Program-made: the position numbers and the translations under genes
Notes under the pieces: generated by a model
The model's database searches: none
Seen by the model: only the letters and a program-made list of their open reading frames with translations
Told to the model about the DNA's origin: nothing
Assembly (NCBI RefSeq): GCF_037338445.1
Contig: NZ_CP147838.1
Location: forward strand, 992,001 to 1,056,000
DNA: 64,000 nucleotides
From: Salinibaculum sp. SYNS191
Lineage (GTDB): Archaea; Halobacteriota; Halobacteria; Halobacteriales; Haloarculaceae
Direction: 5' to 3'
Part shown: positions 34,515-48,241 of the stretch, piece by piece
Layout of the letters: every line of letters begins with the position of its first letter
Numbering within the stretch: the stretch's first letter is position 1

Positions 34515-37500
34515 TTGTCTGTCACCGTGAGTTTCTCCTCCTCGATACCATCCACGGACATGTTACAGTCGGCATCGCCGGGGAGGTCGTAGGCAAGTGT
34601 CGCCTCCTCCCCGCCGGCCACCGTGGGCGACCACTTGACGAACCACTCGCCGTCCATCTCGACGACCGTGCCGCCCTCCACGCCCTCGGGTTCGGCGGTC
34701 ACGATGTCCGTTATCTCCAGGTCCGCGTTCGTGTCGTCGTTGTTCTCTACGACGAGTTCGACCGTCCCGTTCTCGCGCCGGCGCTCGACCAGGACGTTGT
34801 TCATGATGCGCGCCATCGTGTCGTCGATGTCCAGCGGTTCGTTGCCGGTCACCCTGGAGATCTTCTCGGCCATCTCCGGCAGGATGGTCGCGAGTTTGTT
34901 CTCCTTCTCGCGGCGCTGTTGCATCGAGCGGCGCTTGTTGAGGTAGCTCTTCAGGTCGCGGGCTGCCTCGCGGATGGCGAGTTCGATTTCGTCTTCGATT
35001 TCGGGAATGTTCGCCACGGCGTCCTTCGACTCGCTGGTGAAGGGCACGTTCGTCGAGGCGATGTGGACCATGACGACGGCCGGGCCGTTCGGGATGCCGC
35101 TGCCGCCGGGCTGGTCGAGACCGTAGTTGCGCCAGTTGATATTCTTCACGACGTCCGTCGTGGCACAGGCCCCGCGCTGGTAGACCAGCGGGACGCGGTT
35201 GGCGAAGCGCATCACCTCCGCCTGGCCCTCGGCCTCGACGTCGCCGCCGTAGGCGATGCCGGCCTCCACGATGAACGGGTCGCCGCCGTGGACCGCGGCG
35301 TCGCGTGTCGCCGCGGCGTAGAAGTCCGCGTCGTACTCCTTCGAGAGACCGGCCTCCACCAGGTCGGCGGTGATGGGCGAGAGGCAGTCCGTCGGCGGCG
35401 AGATGATGTCCGTCTCGCGCATCGCTTCGAGCAGGTGCGAGGCCACGTCGCGCTCGGCGGCGATGTCGTGGACGTGGGGCGGGTCGTCCGGCACCGTCTC
35501 CATCTCCGTCCAGATGGCCTCGACGACGTTCTCGCGGGCCGTCTCCCCGAAGGTGGCGTCGTCGTACTCCTCGGTATCCTCGGCGGACTTGTCGACGTAC
35601 TCGACGAGTTCGTCGTGCGTGACGCGGTGACGGGTGTCCTCGGTGCGGTTCTCGAACTTCGCGGCGATGCGCTCGGCCAGCCCCTGGACGTGGGCGTCGT
35701 CCTTGCGCTTCGTCGTCGCCGCGTCGACCAGCGCGTAGATGTCGGGCGTGAGTTCCGCCGTGACGGCCTCCCACGCCGCCTCAACGGCGTTTGCCCGGAC
35801 CGTGTCGCCGAAGGTCGTGTCGTACTCCGCTTCGATGTCGTCGGCGACCGCCGCGGCGATGGCGGCCAGTTCGTGGTGGGCGATGCGGTCGTGTTCGTCC
35901 ACGCGCTCGGCGACAGTCGCGGCGAAGTCGGCGGTGGCCTCCGCGCCCTTGTTGGCGACGGCCTCCTCGACCGCGGCCTCGACGTCGGCGTCTTCGTGGC
36001 TCTGGGGCGACCGCCAGGTCATCCCGCGGCCGAAGTGGCGGTCGCGGAAGTTGTCGATGACCGAGTCGGAGGTCTTCTGGCCGACGCGGGTGAACTCCCC
36101 CTGCAGGAAGCCGGAGACGGAGTAGGAGTCGGTCGCCTCCAGCATCTTGATGAGCGTCCCGAGTTCGACGCCGTGGGGGTGCGGGCGAATCTCGTCGGTC
36201 TCGTCGGGGAGCTGGTCGGTCGCCCGCTCGTACTTGAAGTGCTCGCCGGGCTCGCGCATCTCGATGCGGGCGTGGGGATTGACGACCGCCGTGTGCTTGA
36301 TGTAGTCGTGGAGTTGCTGGCGGGCGCGCATGTTCCCCTCCATCTCCAGTTCGATGCGCGTCCCGTGCGGGCGTTCCCAGGAGGTGGTGTCCTCGACGCT
36401 GATTTCCGGTTCGTTGGTGTCCGTGTCGACGATGAGTTCGAAGTACTCCGCCTCGGCGCTGCCCTGGGTCCGGGACGTTATTTTCGCTGGCTTTCCGGAC
36501 GTTAATTGCGAGTAGAGAACCGCTGCAGAGATTCCAATACCTTGCTGGCCGCGACTGTTCTTGACGGCGAGTGCCCCTTCGTTCGCGACGACGAAGTTCT
36601 CGTCGTAGCCAGTCGCGCCTGGAACCGAGATGTCGTAGACGTACTCCGGCGGTTCGGTCTCTTCGACGGACTCGACCGGTAGCAGACACATGTCTGTCCC
36701 GGTCAGTCCGTGGAGGTTCTGTACAGTCTCCCACAGCTCCTCCAGGACAGGCGTCGGCTGGTGGGAGTCGTCGAGGAGCCCCATCTCTTTGAGGTTGTGG
36801 ACGTACCGCGGTTTTTCGACGTGTTCACCGTCGAGGGCATCCTCGATGAGTGACTGATACACCGCGGCGTGGTCGAGTGAGGAGCCCACACCCGCACCCA
36901 TCAACAATCCCGGAATCGAATCGGGCACCGTCCGGTTCTCGACGTCGCCGACGCGCACGTCTTCGAGCAGTGACGTCGGAATGCGCTTGTATCCCTGCTC
37001 ACCGGTGTCAGTCGAGCCGCCGTAGGCGTCCAGAACGTCGACATCCGAACCGTAGACTTTCGTCCGGTACTGTGTCCTCGACGTATCACTGTACCCACCA
37101 GCGTCGTCGCTGACTTCGGTACTGGCCAGCACGCCCTGCATGTTCCACAGCACGGAGAGCTGTCGCGCAAGCGTCTCACTCGTCGTCGTGTGGGAGAGTT
37201 CGTTACTCGGGTGCGTATCGGAACCGTCTCCCTGGTAGAGAGCGGTGATGAATTGCTTCTGTGCCGCGGGGAGAGCACTGAAGACGAAGTCTGGAATTCG
37301 CTTCTCGTCGGCCTGCTCACCACAGACGTTTTTCAGAAACAGTGCAAGCGGCGAGCCGAACGCTTTCACGCGAGTGGAGTTTCGTTCCCGTTCGACGGTC
37401 GTCGTTTTACCGCCGACGCCGGCGAGTGCCCGTTCCGTCGTCTCGATCAGTTCCGACTCGTGGGAACCGAACGTGAATCCGACCTGCCGAGGTCCAGCGT

Positions 37501-38617
37501 GGCCCTCCGCGACGTAGTAGCCCAGCAGTTTCATGAACTCCTCGGAGACCGGGAGCGAAACTGGCAGTGTCGTCTCCTCTCCACCGACCTGGTACGTTTT
37601 GAACTGACACTCCTGACGCGCCGCTTTCTCCTCCCAGCCGAGTTCGATGACGGTCTCGGCGGGAAGGTAGCCCTTTTCCAGGTAGTTGGTTTCGAGGCTG
37701 TCTTTCAGGATATCGACGCCGTCGTAGCGGTAGTACGTCCGCTTTCGCGAGCTATCCGGAGACGGTTTCTTTCGGATACGGTCACCCTCCTGCAGTCGCT
37801 CCAGCGTCTCGCGCTCGAACCCGTAGACGTACACTCGCTTGTCGGCGAGTTGCTCGGCGTCGAGGTGTGCAAGGAGGTTCACCTCCTCGGTAGACTCCGC
37901 GAACCCGGGAAGGGTCCGAGGTGTGAGAATGGCATCACCAGCTCCGATGTCGCTGGCTTCGACTTCCGTCGTCTCGCCGTCTTTCGTCACCGAGAACAGA
38001 CTGTGGTTGCCGGTGACTTCGACCGTGCGGCCTTTCTCTGTCGTTATCTCGTAGGTACGCTCGTCCGTTTCGTGGCGGATGGCGTGGGTGACTGGCTGCC
38101 AGGTCATCTCGTGTGTTTCGCGGTCGAACGACGGTACCTCGATTTCGTCCGGAACTGGCCGCGTTGCCGCACCGTCTGCAGGAAGATATGCGTCACACAG
38201 CACACCGACCGGAACGAACTCGATGGTATCGTTCCGTCGTACGAGGACCCGTTGCTCCGGCGTCAGTGATTGCTCACGCTTGTGAAAACGGCTGCCATAG
38301 AGGAGCTTCCCGAAGATTTTCGGAATCTGCTCCTTCGTGATGCCCGGCCCGTTGTCCTCGACGATGAGCCGGTAGTAGTCGCCGGCCTCCTGAATCTCGA
38401 CGTAGATGTCGGGGAGGATACCGGCCTCCTCGGTGGCGTCCAGAGCGTTGTCGACGGCTTCCTTCACGGCTGTCACGAGTGCCCGGGCCTCGGAGTCGAA
38501 CCCGAGCATGTGCTTGTTCTTCTCGAAGAACTCGGCGATGGAGATCGACCGCTGGCTCTCGGCCAGCTCCTCGGCGATCCCCTCTCCCTCGCCGAGCCGC
38601 GACTGATAGGAGGTCAT
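34511..38617 (-). CDS. top6B: DNA topoisomerase VI subunit B precursor, contains intein
   Basis: 1368 residues as translated; ~797 after removal of a 571-residue intein (residues 117-687). N-extein GHKL motifs: [17 protein letters not shown] (N box) and [20 protein letters not shown] (G1 box). The C-extein resumes with [18 protein letters not shown], the second glycine box, so ATP binding needs splicing. The transducer lysine region is '[15 protein letters not shown]'. A haloarchaea-specific insertion in the middle (~residues 885-1075) contains an internally repeated ~42-residue helical unit. A C-terminal Ig-like domain ends the protein. A TTTAAAT box (38642-38648) 28 nt upstream indicates a leaderless transcript. 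Confidence 0.96.
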   Translation of the reverse strand: MTSYQSRLGEGEGIAEELAESQRSISIAEFFEKNKHMLGFDSEARALVTAVKEAVDNALDATEEAGILPDIYVEIQEAGDYYRLIVEDNGPGITKEQIPKIFGKLLYGSRFHKREQSLTPEQRVLVRRNDTIEFVPVGVLCDAYLPADGAATRPVPDEIEVPSFDRETHEMTWQPVTHAIRHETDERTYEITTEKGRTVEVTGNHSLFSVTKDGETTEVEASDIGAGDAILTPRTLPGFAESTEEVNLLAHLDAEQLADKRVYVYGFERETLERLQEGDRIRKKPSPDSSRKRTYYRYDGVDILKDSLETNYLEKGYLPAETVIELGWEEKAARQECQFKTYQVGGEETTLPVSLPVSEEFMKLLGYYVAEGHAGPRQVGFTFGSHESELIETTERALAGVGGKTTTVERERNSTRVKAFGSPLALFLKNVCGEQADEKRIPDFVFSALPAAQKQFITALYQGDGSDTHPSNELSHTTTSETLARQLSVLWNMQGVLASTEVSDDAGGYSDTSRTQYRTKVYGSDVDVLDAYGGSTDTGEQGYKRIPTSLLEDVRVGDVENRTVPDSIPGLLMGAGVGSSLDHAAVYQSLIEDALDGEHVEKPRYVHNLKEMGLLDDSHQPTPVLEELWETVQNLHGLTGTDMCLLPVESVEETEPPEYVYDISVPGATGYDENFVVANEGALAVKNSRGQQGIGISAAVLYSQLTSGKPAKITSRTQGSAEAEYFELIVDTDTNEPEISVEDTTSWERPHGTRIELEMEGNMRARQQLHDYIKHTAVVNPHARIEMREPGEHFKYERATDQLPDETDEIRPHPHGVELGTLIKMLEATDSYSVSGFLQGEFTRVGQKTSDSVIDNFRDRHFGRGMTWRSPQSHEDADVEAAVEEAVANKGAEATADFAATVAERVDEHDRIAHHELAAIAAAVADDIEAEYDTTFGDTVRANAVEAAWEAVTAELTPDIYALVDAATTKRKDDAHVQGLAERIAAKFENRTEDTRHRVTHDELVEYVDKSAEDTEEYDDATFGETARENVVEAIWTEMETVPDDPPHVHDIAAERDVASHLLEAMRETDIISPPTDCLSPITADLVEAGLSKEYDADFYAAATRDAAVHGGDPFIVEAGIAYGGDVEAEGQAEVMRFANRVPLVYQRGACATTDVVKNINWRNYGLDQPGGSGIPNGPAVVMVHIASTNVPFTSESKDAVANIPEIEDEIELAIREAARDLKSYLNKRRSMQQRREKENKLATILPEMAEKISRVTGNEPLDIDDTMARIMNNVLVERRRENGTVELVVENNDDTNADLEITDIVTAEPEGVEGGTVVEMDGEWFVKWSPTVAGGEEATLAYDLPGDADCNMSVDGIEEEKLTVTDK
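36557..38269 (-). mobile_element. Top6B intein with LAGLIDADG homing endonuclease
   Basis: Residues 117-687 of the Top6B precursor. The extein joins as [13 protein letters not shown]. Splicing block A starts at Ser117 ([13 protein letters not shown]), block B is [10 protein letters not shown], block F is [19 protein letters not shown], and block G is [10 protein letters not shown] followed by Ser+1. Ser replaces the usual Cys1, and Lys replaces the usual penultimate His. The endonuclease motifs are [11 protein letters not shown] (~residue 363) and [14 protein letters not shown] (~455). Base composition is visibly less GC-rich than the exteins, fitting horizontal arrival. Inteins in haloarchaeal Top6B are known. 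Junctions are inferred from extein continuity. Confidence 0.93.
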
Positions 38618-38640
38618 GTGGCTATACGTTTACGACCGGA

Positions 38641-38649
38641 GTTTAAATG
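38641..38649 (-). promoter_or_regulatory. TATA box of top6B-top6A operon
   Basis: Minus strand CATTTAAAC, centred 28 nt before the A of the top6B ATG (38617). The spacing implies a leaderless mRNA and supports the chosen start. Confidence 0.6.
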
Positions 38650-38848
38650 TTGTGTGGCAGCGGGGTGAAAGTGGAAGCGGCCCCTGCTGCGCGTGGCGAG
38701 GGAGGGCATCGAGTTCCCGCCCCCGGGTCGAGATAGCTACAAATACGCACAGATAGCGGTAGATAGGATATCGACACTGTCCAGCTACGGGTCGGATAGC
38801 GACGTCCGAGCGGGGGATTATGCGACACGAGCGCGTACCGCAGACGCT

Positions 38849-39004
38849 ATGGGAGACACGCGAGAGGGGCGACAGAAGAAGGGACGAGACGAGGAGAAAC
38901 GCCAGCGCGAGCGCGACATGGAGGACGACCTGGAGGAGAGCGAGGCCGAAGACGAAATAGAGGAGAGCGAGACAGAGGACGAGGAACAGGCAGACGACGA
39001 GTGA
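38849..39004 (+). CDS. very acidic/charged 51-residue protein between top6B and gyrB
   Basis: Start ATG at 38849 (MGDTREGRQKKGRDEEKRQR), 51 residues. The N-terminal half is basic/acidic mixed (RQKKGRDEEKRQRERDMEDD) and the C-terminal half almost pure Glu/Asp (ESEAEDEIEESETEDEEQAD). It would be a charged helix with no hydrophobic core. It lies on the same strand as gyrB, 293 nt upstream, and divergent from top6B. I know of similarly placed short hypotheticals in haloarchaea but no function. The composition could in principle arise by chance in GC-rich DNA, so confidence is moderate. Confidence 0.5.
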   Translation: MGDTREGRQKKGRDEEKRQRERDMEDDLEESEAEDEIEESETEDEEQADDE

Positions 39005-39057
39005 GCAGGGCCCCGACCGGACGACCGCTCGCGGTGACGGGCGCTGCCGGCGACTGA

Positions 39058-43742
<4,685 letters not shown>

Positions 43743-43763
43743 CCGTCGCAGCGGGACCGATTT

Positions 43764-44594
43764 TTAGAGGATACTGACGAGGGCGAGGGTCCAGACGGCG
43801 GCGAAGACGACGGCGATGCCCCCGAAGAGAAGGCCACGCTTCAGGAAGTGCCACCGCACCGCCGACTCGCCGCCGTCGCCGACGACGAAGGGGAACCCGA
43901 ACAGGCGCTCGGCCAGCGAGCGGTCGGTCCGCTCGCGAACCACTGCGTCGGGGCCGCCGAAGCCGCCGACGGTGGGGTCGTTCGTCACAGCGGTGCCGGC
44001 CACGTAGACCGCCTCGCCGACGTCGACGCGGCTCTCGCGGAGTCGCGTCCGGTCGCCGTAGTCGAGTTCGGTGATGCCGATGTCGACGCTCCCGCTCGTG
44101 CGCTTCACGTCCAGCGCGTCGAGGACGGCGGCCGTCCGGCCGGTCGCGTCCTCGCCGCCGTCGATCTCGTCGACCGTCTCCGTGGCGAGAACGAGGTCCG
44201 CCCCCTCGGGTTCGACGCGCACCCGACCCGCGGCGGTGTCGACGACGAACGGCCGGGTCGTGGTGCGAGACTCGCGGGTCTGCCAGGACGACGTCTTCCC
44301 GTCCGTCTCGTAGACCTGCACGTCCAGTTTCGAGACGAGACACTCGGTCCCCGAGACGGCCGCGGTGAACGGCTCGGCGTCGTCGGCCGGCTGGGCCTGC
44401 CCGACCAGTTCGATCGGGCCGTCGAGGCTGGCGCGGAACTCCTCGGCACTGGACTGGCGGAGGTGCCACCACCGCGAGAGCGCGAGCGCGGCGGCACCGA
44501 CGAAGGCGAGCGCGAGCACCCCGAGGACGACGAGGAGACCGACGACCAACAGCGAGGGACCACCCGCTGCGAGCGGGAGAGGGAGGGCGTCCAT
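43764..44594 (-). CDS. GIDE-domain membrane protein (E3-ligase-like, no RING)
   Basis: 276 residues. An N-terminal helix (LLVVGLLVVLGVLALAFVGA) and a C-terminal one (GLLFGGIAVVFAAVWTLALV) flank a soluble domain with 'SLDGPIELVGQAQPADDAEPFTAAVSGTECLVSKLDVQVYE' followed by 'RPFVVDTAAGRVRVEPEGADL' and 'VDVGEAVYVAGTA'. This is the GIDE (BAM) domain of mitochondrial MUL1/MAPL, found also in many haloarchaea and bacteria; the RING finger of eukaryotic members is absent, so no ligase activity is expected. Convergent with gyrA (21-nt gap). Confidence 0.78.
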   Translation of the reverse strand: MDALPLPLAAGGPSLLVVGLLVVLGVLALAFVGAAALALSRWWHLRQSSAEEFRASLDGPIELVGQAQPADDAEPFTAAVSGTECLVSKLDVQVYETDGKTSSWQTRESRTTTRPFVVDTAAGRVRVEPEGADLVLATETVDEIDGGEDATGRTAAVLDALDVKRTSGSVDIGITELDYGDRTRLRESRVDVGEAVYVAGTAVTNDPTVGGFGGPDAVVRERTDRSLAERLFGFPFVVGDGGESAVRWHFLKRGLLFGGIAVVFAAVWTLALVSIL

Positions 44595-44637
44595 GCGCGA
44601 ATCGAGACGGGACGGTCACTAAAGTGTATCCACACCG

Positions 44638-45336
44638 TCACCAGTCGACGACCTCGCGGTCGCGCCAGAAGCGCCCGGCCGGGCTCCCGGGGCGGAACTG
44701 TGCGAGCCAGACCGGCGTGTCGGCCCCCTCCGCAGGACTCCGCGGGGCAGAGGACGAGCCCATGTCGGTGCGGACCCAGCCGGGACAGGCCGAATTTGCC
44801 AGCAGGCCGTCGTCGGCGTACTCGCCGTGGAGCGCAGCAGTCAGGCCGTTTATACCCGTCTTCGAGATGCGATAGACAGGGTGGCCGCCGCTCATCCCCT
44901 CGCCGAGCGCGCCCATCCCCGAGGAGACGTTGACGACGCGTGGCCCCTGCTGTTCGAGCAACAGCGGCAGCGCCAGGCGGGTCAACACGACCGGCCCGCG
45001 GAGGTTCACGTCGAGGACGCCGTCGATATCGGCGATGGACTGTTCGTGAAGCGGCGCGGCGGACCCGCCGACGCCGGCGTTGTTCACCAGCACGTCGAGC
45101 CGGCCCGTCTCCTCGGCGACGTACTCGACCGCCGCACGCATCGTCTCGTCGTCGGTGACGTCGAGTTCCACGGCACGGAGGTCGGCGGCAGTCACGTCCG
45201 CCGTGTCCCTGGCACCGGCGTAGACCGTCGCACCCAGGTCCGCGAGCTGGCGGGCGATTTCCGCGCCGATACCGCGTGTCGCGCCGGTGACGAGTGCGAC
45301 CTGTCCGTCCAGCGAATCGTAACGGTCGACGTCCAT
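44638..45336 (-). CDS. short-chain dehydrogenase/reductase
   Basis: Start ATG at 45336 (MDVDRYDSLDGQVALVTGAT), 232 residues. NAD(P)-binding TGATRGIGAEIARQL, NNAGVGG, catalytic Ser in NVSSGMGALGEG, and the YxxxK pair in PVYRISKTGINGL; 'CPGWVRTDMG' is the usual loop after the active site. Classical SDR; substrate unknown. It sits 37 nt after the acyl-CoA dehydrogenase gene on the same strand and may be co-transcribed. Confidence 0.9.
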   Translation of the reverse strand: MDVDRYDSLDGQVALVTGATRGIGAEIARQLADLGATVYAGARDTADVTAADLRAVELDVTDDETMRAAVEYVAEETGRLDVLVNNAGVGGSAAPLHEQSIADIDGVLDVNLRGPVVLTRLALPLLLEQQGPRVVNVSSGMGALGEGMSGGHPVYRISKTGINGLTAALHGEYADDGLLANSACPGWVRTDMGSSSAPRSPAEGADTPVWLAQFRPGSPAGRFWRDREVVDW

Positions 45337-45373
45337 GGTTGCTGTACGGGCGAGAGCGACAAGTACCGTGAGG

Positions 45374-47209
45374 TCAGTCGTCGGCCGCGTCGACCAGGAC
45401 CTCCGGCGCGACCGACCCGTAGCGTGCGATGGCGTCGAAGTGGTCGTCGGCCGCGTCGACCAGGACCTCCGGCGCGACCGACCCGTAGCGTGCGATGGCG
45501 TCGAAGTGGTCGTCGCCCGGCGTCTCGCCGCTCGTGATGCCGTAGACCTCGGCCTCGCCGAAGCGGTCCGCCACGAACCACTCCGCGACCAGCGCCTTCC
45601 GGGCATCGTCCTCGGCGTCGAGTTGCCACTGGGCCTCGCTGACGAGGACGGCGGCGGCCACCACGTCGAAAATCAGGTCCGCGAGGCGCTTGGCGTGGTA
45701 CTGCGCGTAGTCGTCGCCCTCCGCGGCGAGCGTGGCGAGTGCGGTCTGGAGGTCGTGAAACGCCGACTCGACGGTGTCGGCGAGGTCGACGAGCGCGGGG
45801 TGGTCGGCGCTGTCGAGGTGACCGTTCACCAGCGGGACGAGCGCCTCGTGGGCGTCCTCGCGGGAGAGCGCCCGCAGCACGTCCAGCGAGAGGATGTTCG
45901 AGGTTCCCTCCCAGATTGGCAACACCTGTGCGTCCCGGAGCAACCGCGGCGTGACGTGCTCGCGGACGTAGCCGTTGCCGCCCAGCACCTCCATCGCGTA
46001 CGAGCAGGTGTCGACGACCATCTCCCCCGTCCTGTACTTCGCGATGGGGACGAGCAGGCGCATCAGTCTGTAGGCGTCCGTCCCCTTGTCGTCGGGATAC
46101 GCGCGCTCCCGTCTGTCGTACCACTTCGCCGCCTCGAAGGCAAACGCGGCCGCAGCCTCGTAGTCGACGGTCATCTCGACGAGGTCTCGTCGCAACAGCG
46201 GGAACTCCTGGATGGTCTCGCCGAAGGCCTCGCGGTTGGCGGCGTGGACCTTCGCCTCCAGCAGTGCCCGGCCCATGACGCCGACTGCGCCGGTGGCGTT
46301 CGTCAGGCGCTCGTAGTTCAGCATCTCCGTCATCTGGCGGAAGCCGTTGCCCTCCTCACCCACGAGATAGGCCGTCGCGCCCTCGAACTCGATTTCGCCC
46401 GTCGGAACCGACAGCGTGCCGAGTTTGTCCTTCAGTCGCCGGAACGTGGCGTCGTTGAGCGTCCCGTCGGGTAGCACGCGGGGGACGAGAAACAGCGAGA
46501 GCCCGTCGGTGCCCTCCGGCGCGTCGGGGGTGCGAGCCAGCGCGAGCGCGCCCTGGGCGTCGGTGTTCGAGCAGAACCACTTCTCGCCGTGAAGTTCGTA
46601 GGTGCTGTCCGGCTGTGGCTCCGCGCGGGTCTCCGTTGCCCCCACGTCGGAGCCGCCCTGCTTCTCGGTGAGGAACATCGCGCCCTCGACGTGGTCGTCG
46701 TAGTCGGCGGCGGTGAGCCCCTGGAAGTAGTCGTCGAGGCTCCCGTCGTCGAACTTCTCCAGGACGACGGCCGCGCCGACGGTCATCGACGCCGGACAGG
46801 CGAAGCCGACGTCCGCGTAACAGAGCAGCGTCTGCATCGTGAGGGTGTGCAGCAGGCCGACCGGTTCGTCGCGGTCCGGCGGCGCGTGGAAGGCGTCGTG
46901 GGTCAGCCGGAACTTGTCGTACGTGATGCGTTCGTTCTCGAACTGCAGCGGGTGGTACTCTACCTCGTTTTGCACCTCGCCATCGCTGTCGTAGGTGTGC
47001 AACTTGGGTTCGTGGCGGTCCACGACGTCGGAGTTGTCGGCGATGGTGTCGCCGACGACGGCACCGTACTCGTCCAGCAGGTCCTCGGCCCAGTCGAACT
47101 CGTCGTCGGGGTACGTCCGGCGGGCCTCGAAGCGGAGGGTGGGGTCCCACGCCCAGTAGTTACAGCGCCCCTCCGCCAGTTGGCCGTAGTCGAGCGGGTC
47201 CCGTAACAT
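45374..47209 (-). CDS. acyl-CoA dehydrogenase family protein (AidB-like)
   Basis: 611 residues, longer than standard acyl-CoA dehydrogenases (~380) and like the AidB branch. The FAD-binding part has AMFLTEKQGGSDVGATETRA and 'YELHGEKWFCSNTDAQGALALART'; later 'YERLTNATGAVGVMGRALLEAK', 'LGGNGYVREHVTPRLLRDAQVLPIWEGTSN' (catalytic-region WEGTSN). AidB-type enzymes bind FAD and, in bacteria, respond to alkylation stress; true dehydrogenase activity is uncertain. The last 44 residues are two identical 22-residue copies (DDHFDAIARYGSVAPEVLVD...) caused by a perfect 66-bp duplication, so the protein is probably ~22 residues longer than its close relatives. Confidence 0.9.
   Translation of the reverse strand: MLRDPLDYGQLAEGRCNYWAWDPTLRFEARRTYPDDEFDWAEDLLDEYGAVVGDTIADNSDVVDRHEPKLHTYDSDGEVQNEVEYHPLQFENERITYDKFRLTHDAFHAPPDRDEPVGLLHTLTMQTLLCYADVGFACPASMTVGAAVVLEKFDDGSLDDYFQGLTAADYDDHVEGAMFLTEKQGGSDVGATETRAEPQPDSTYELHGEKWFCSNTDAQGALALARTPDAPEGTDGLSLFLVPRVLPDGTLNDATFRRLKDKLGTLSVPTGEIEFEGATAYLVGEEGNGFRQMTEMLNYERLTNATGAVGVMGRALLEAKVHAANREAFGETIQEFPLLRRDLVEMTVDYEAAAAFAFEAAKWYDRRERAYPDDKGTDAYRLMRLLVPIAKYRTGEMVVDTCSYAMEVLGGNGYVREHVTPRLLRDAQVLPIWEGTSNILSLDVLRALSREDAHEALVPLVNGHLDSADHPALVDLADTVESAFHDLQTALATLAAEGDDYAQYHAKRLADLIFDVVAAAVLVSEAQWQLDAEDDARKALVAEWFVADRFGEAEVYGITSGETPGDDHFDAIARYGSVAPEVLVDAADDHFDAIARYGSVAPEVLVDAADD
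45377..45515 (-). repeat. perfect 66-bp tandem duplication within the acyl-CoA dehydrogenase 3' end
   Basis: The 66 bp at 45377-45442 are repeated exactly at 45443-45508, and the first 7 bp recur at 45509-45515. The length is a multiple of three, so the frame is kept and the 22-residue C-terminal segment is doubled. Absence of even silent differences indicates a very recent event. Confidence 0.95.
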
Positions 47210-47253
47210 GGTTGCACACTACACGCGAAGCCACAATAACACTGTGGGAGAGT

Positions 47254-48168
47254 TTACAGCACGCTCTTGCCGAATGCGCTGGCGGTCAGTTCGCAGGCCA
47301 GTTCCGCGGTCCGGTTGTGCTGGTCGAGGATGGGGTTGACCTCGACCAGTTCGAAACTGGACAGGCGCGGGCCGGCGTGCTCGTGGACGAGTTCCATCGC
47401 CGCGTGGGCCTCGCGGTATGTGATGCCGCCGCGGACCGGCGTCCCGACGCCGGGGGCCTCGTCGGGGTCCAGACAGTCCATGTCGAGGCTGACGTGGACC
47501 TGCGAGACGCCGGCCGTGGCGACGTCCAGGGCCTCGCGGACGATGTCGGTGATGCCGCGCTCGTCGATGTCGGTCATCGTGTAGACCGAGACGTCGCTGT
47601 CGGCCACCAGGTCGCGCTCGCGCTCGTCGAGGGCGCGGGTGCCGACGAGGGCGACGTTCTCTTCGCGGACCCGCGGGGAGTGCGCCCAGGGTACCTCCGC
47701 GAACGGCCCCTTGCCGAGGATGGCCGCCAGGGACATGCCGTGGACGTTCCCGCTGGGCGTGGTCTCGGGCGTGTTGAAATCGCCGTGGGCGTCGAACCAG
47801 ACGATGCCCGTGTCGCGGCCGTTCGTCGCGCCCGCCGCCGTGCCGATGGCGATGGAGTGGTCCCCGCCCAGCACCAGTGGGAACTCGCCGTCGGCGACGG
47901 TGGCGCTGACCGCCGTCGCCACGTCCTCGCAGACCTCTCTCGTCTCCCGGAAGTACTTCGCGCGCCCGTGTTCGAAGGGTTCGGTGTCTGGGTCCCGTTC
48001 CTCCGGCCGCGGCACGGCGATGTCGCCGCCGTCGACGCAGGTCGTCCCCACGGCCTCCAGTTCCTCGGCCAGGCCCGCGTAGCGGATGGCCGACGGACCC
48101 ATGTCGACGCCACGGCGGTCCGCCCCGAGGTCCATCGGCACGCCGAGGACCCGCACTGTCTGGTCCAT
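47254..48168 (-). CDS. rocF: arginase
   Basis: 304 residues of the ureohydrolase family. Mn-binding motifs GGDHSIAIG, IVWFDAHGDFNTPE, and SLDMDCLDPDEAPGVGTPV are intact; the N-terminus 'VRVLGVPMDLGADRRGVDMGPSAIRYA' is characteristic of arginase rather than agmatinase. Hydrolyses L-arginine to ornithine and urea. Genes flanking it are unrelated. Haloarchaeal arginases have been characterised, so the call is solid. Confidence 0.94.
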   Translation of the reverse strand: MDQTVRVLGVPMDLGADRRGVDMGPSAIRYAGLAEELEAVGTTCVDGGDIAVPRPEERDPDTEPFEHGRAKYFRETREVCEDVATAVSATVADGEFPLVLGGDHSIAIGTAAGATNGRDTGIVWFDAHGDFNTPETTPSGNVHGMSLAAILGKGPFAEVPWAHSPRVREENVALVGTRALDERERDLVADSDVSVYTMTDIDERGITDIVREALDVATAGVSQVHVSLDMDCLDPDEAPGVGTPVRGGITYREAHAAMELVHEHAGPRLSSFELVEVNPILDQHNRTAELACELTASAFGKSVL

Positions 48169-48241
48169 TACCTGTCCGTCTCGCGCCCTCGAATATAAGG
48201 ATAGGGACGGAAGAAAAGCGAGACTGCGGAAGCAACTCGAC

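Noticed and set aside
45377..45515. Possible CRISPR or attachment site
   Set aside because: Only two head-to-tail identical copies inside a coding frame, with no spacer and no integrase nearby.
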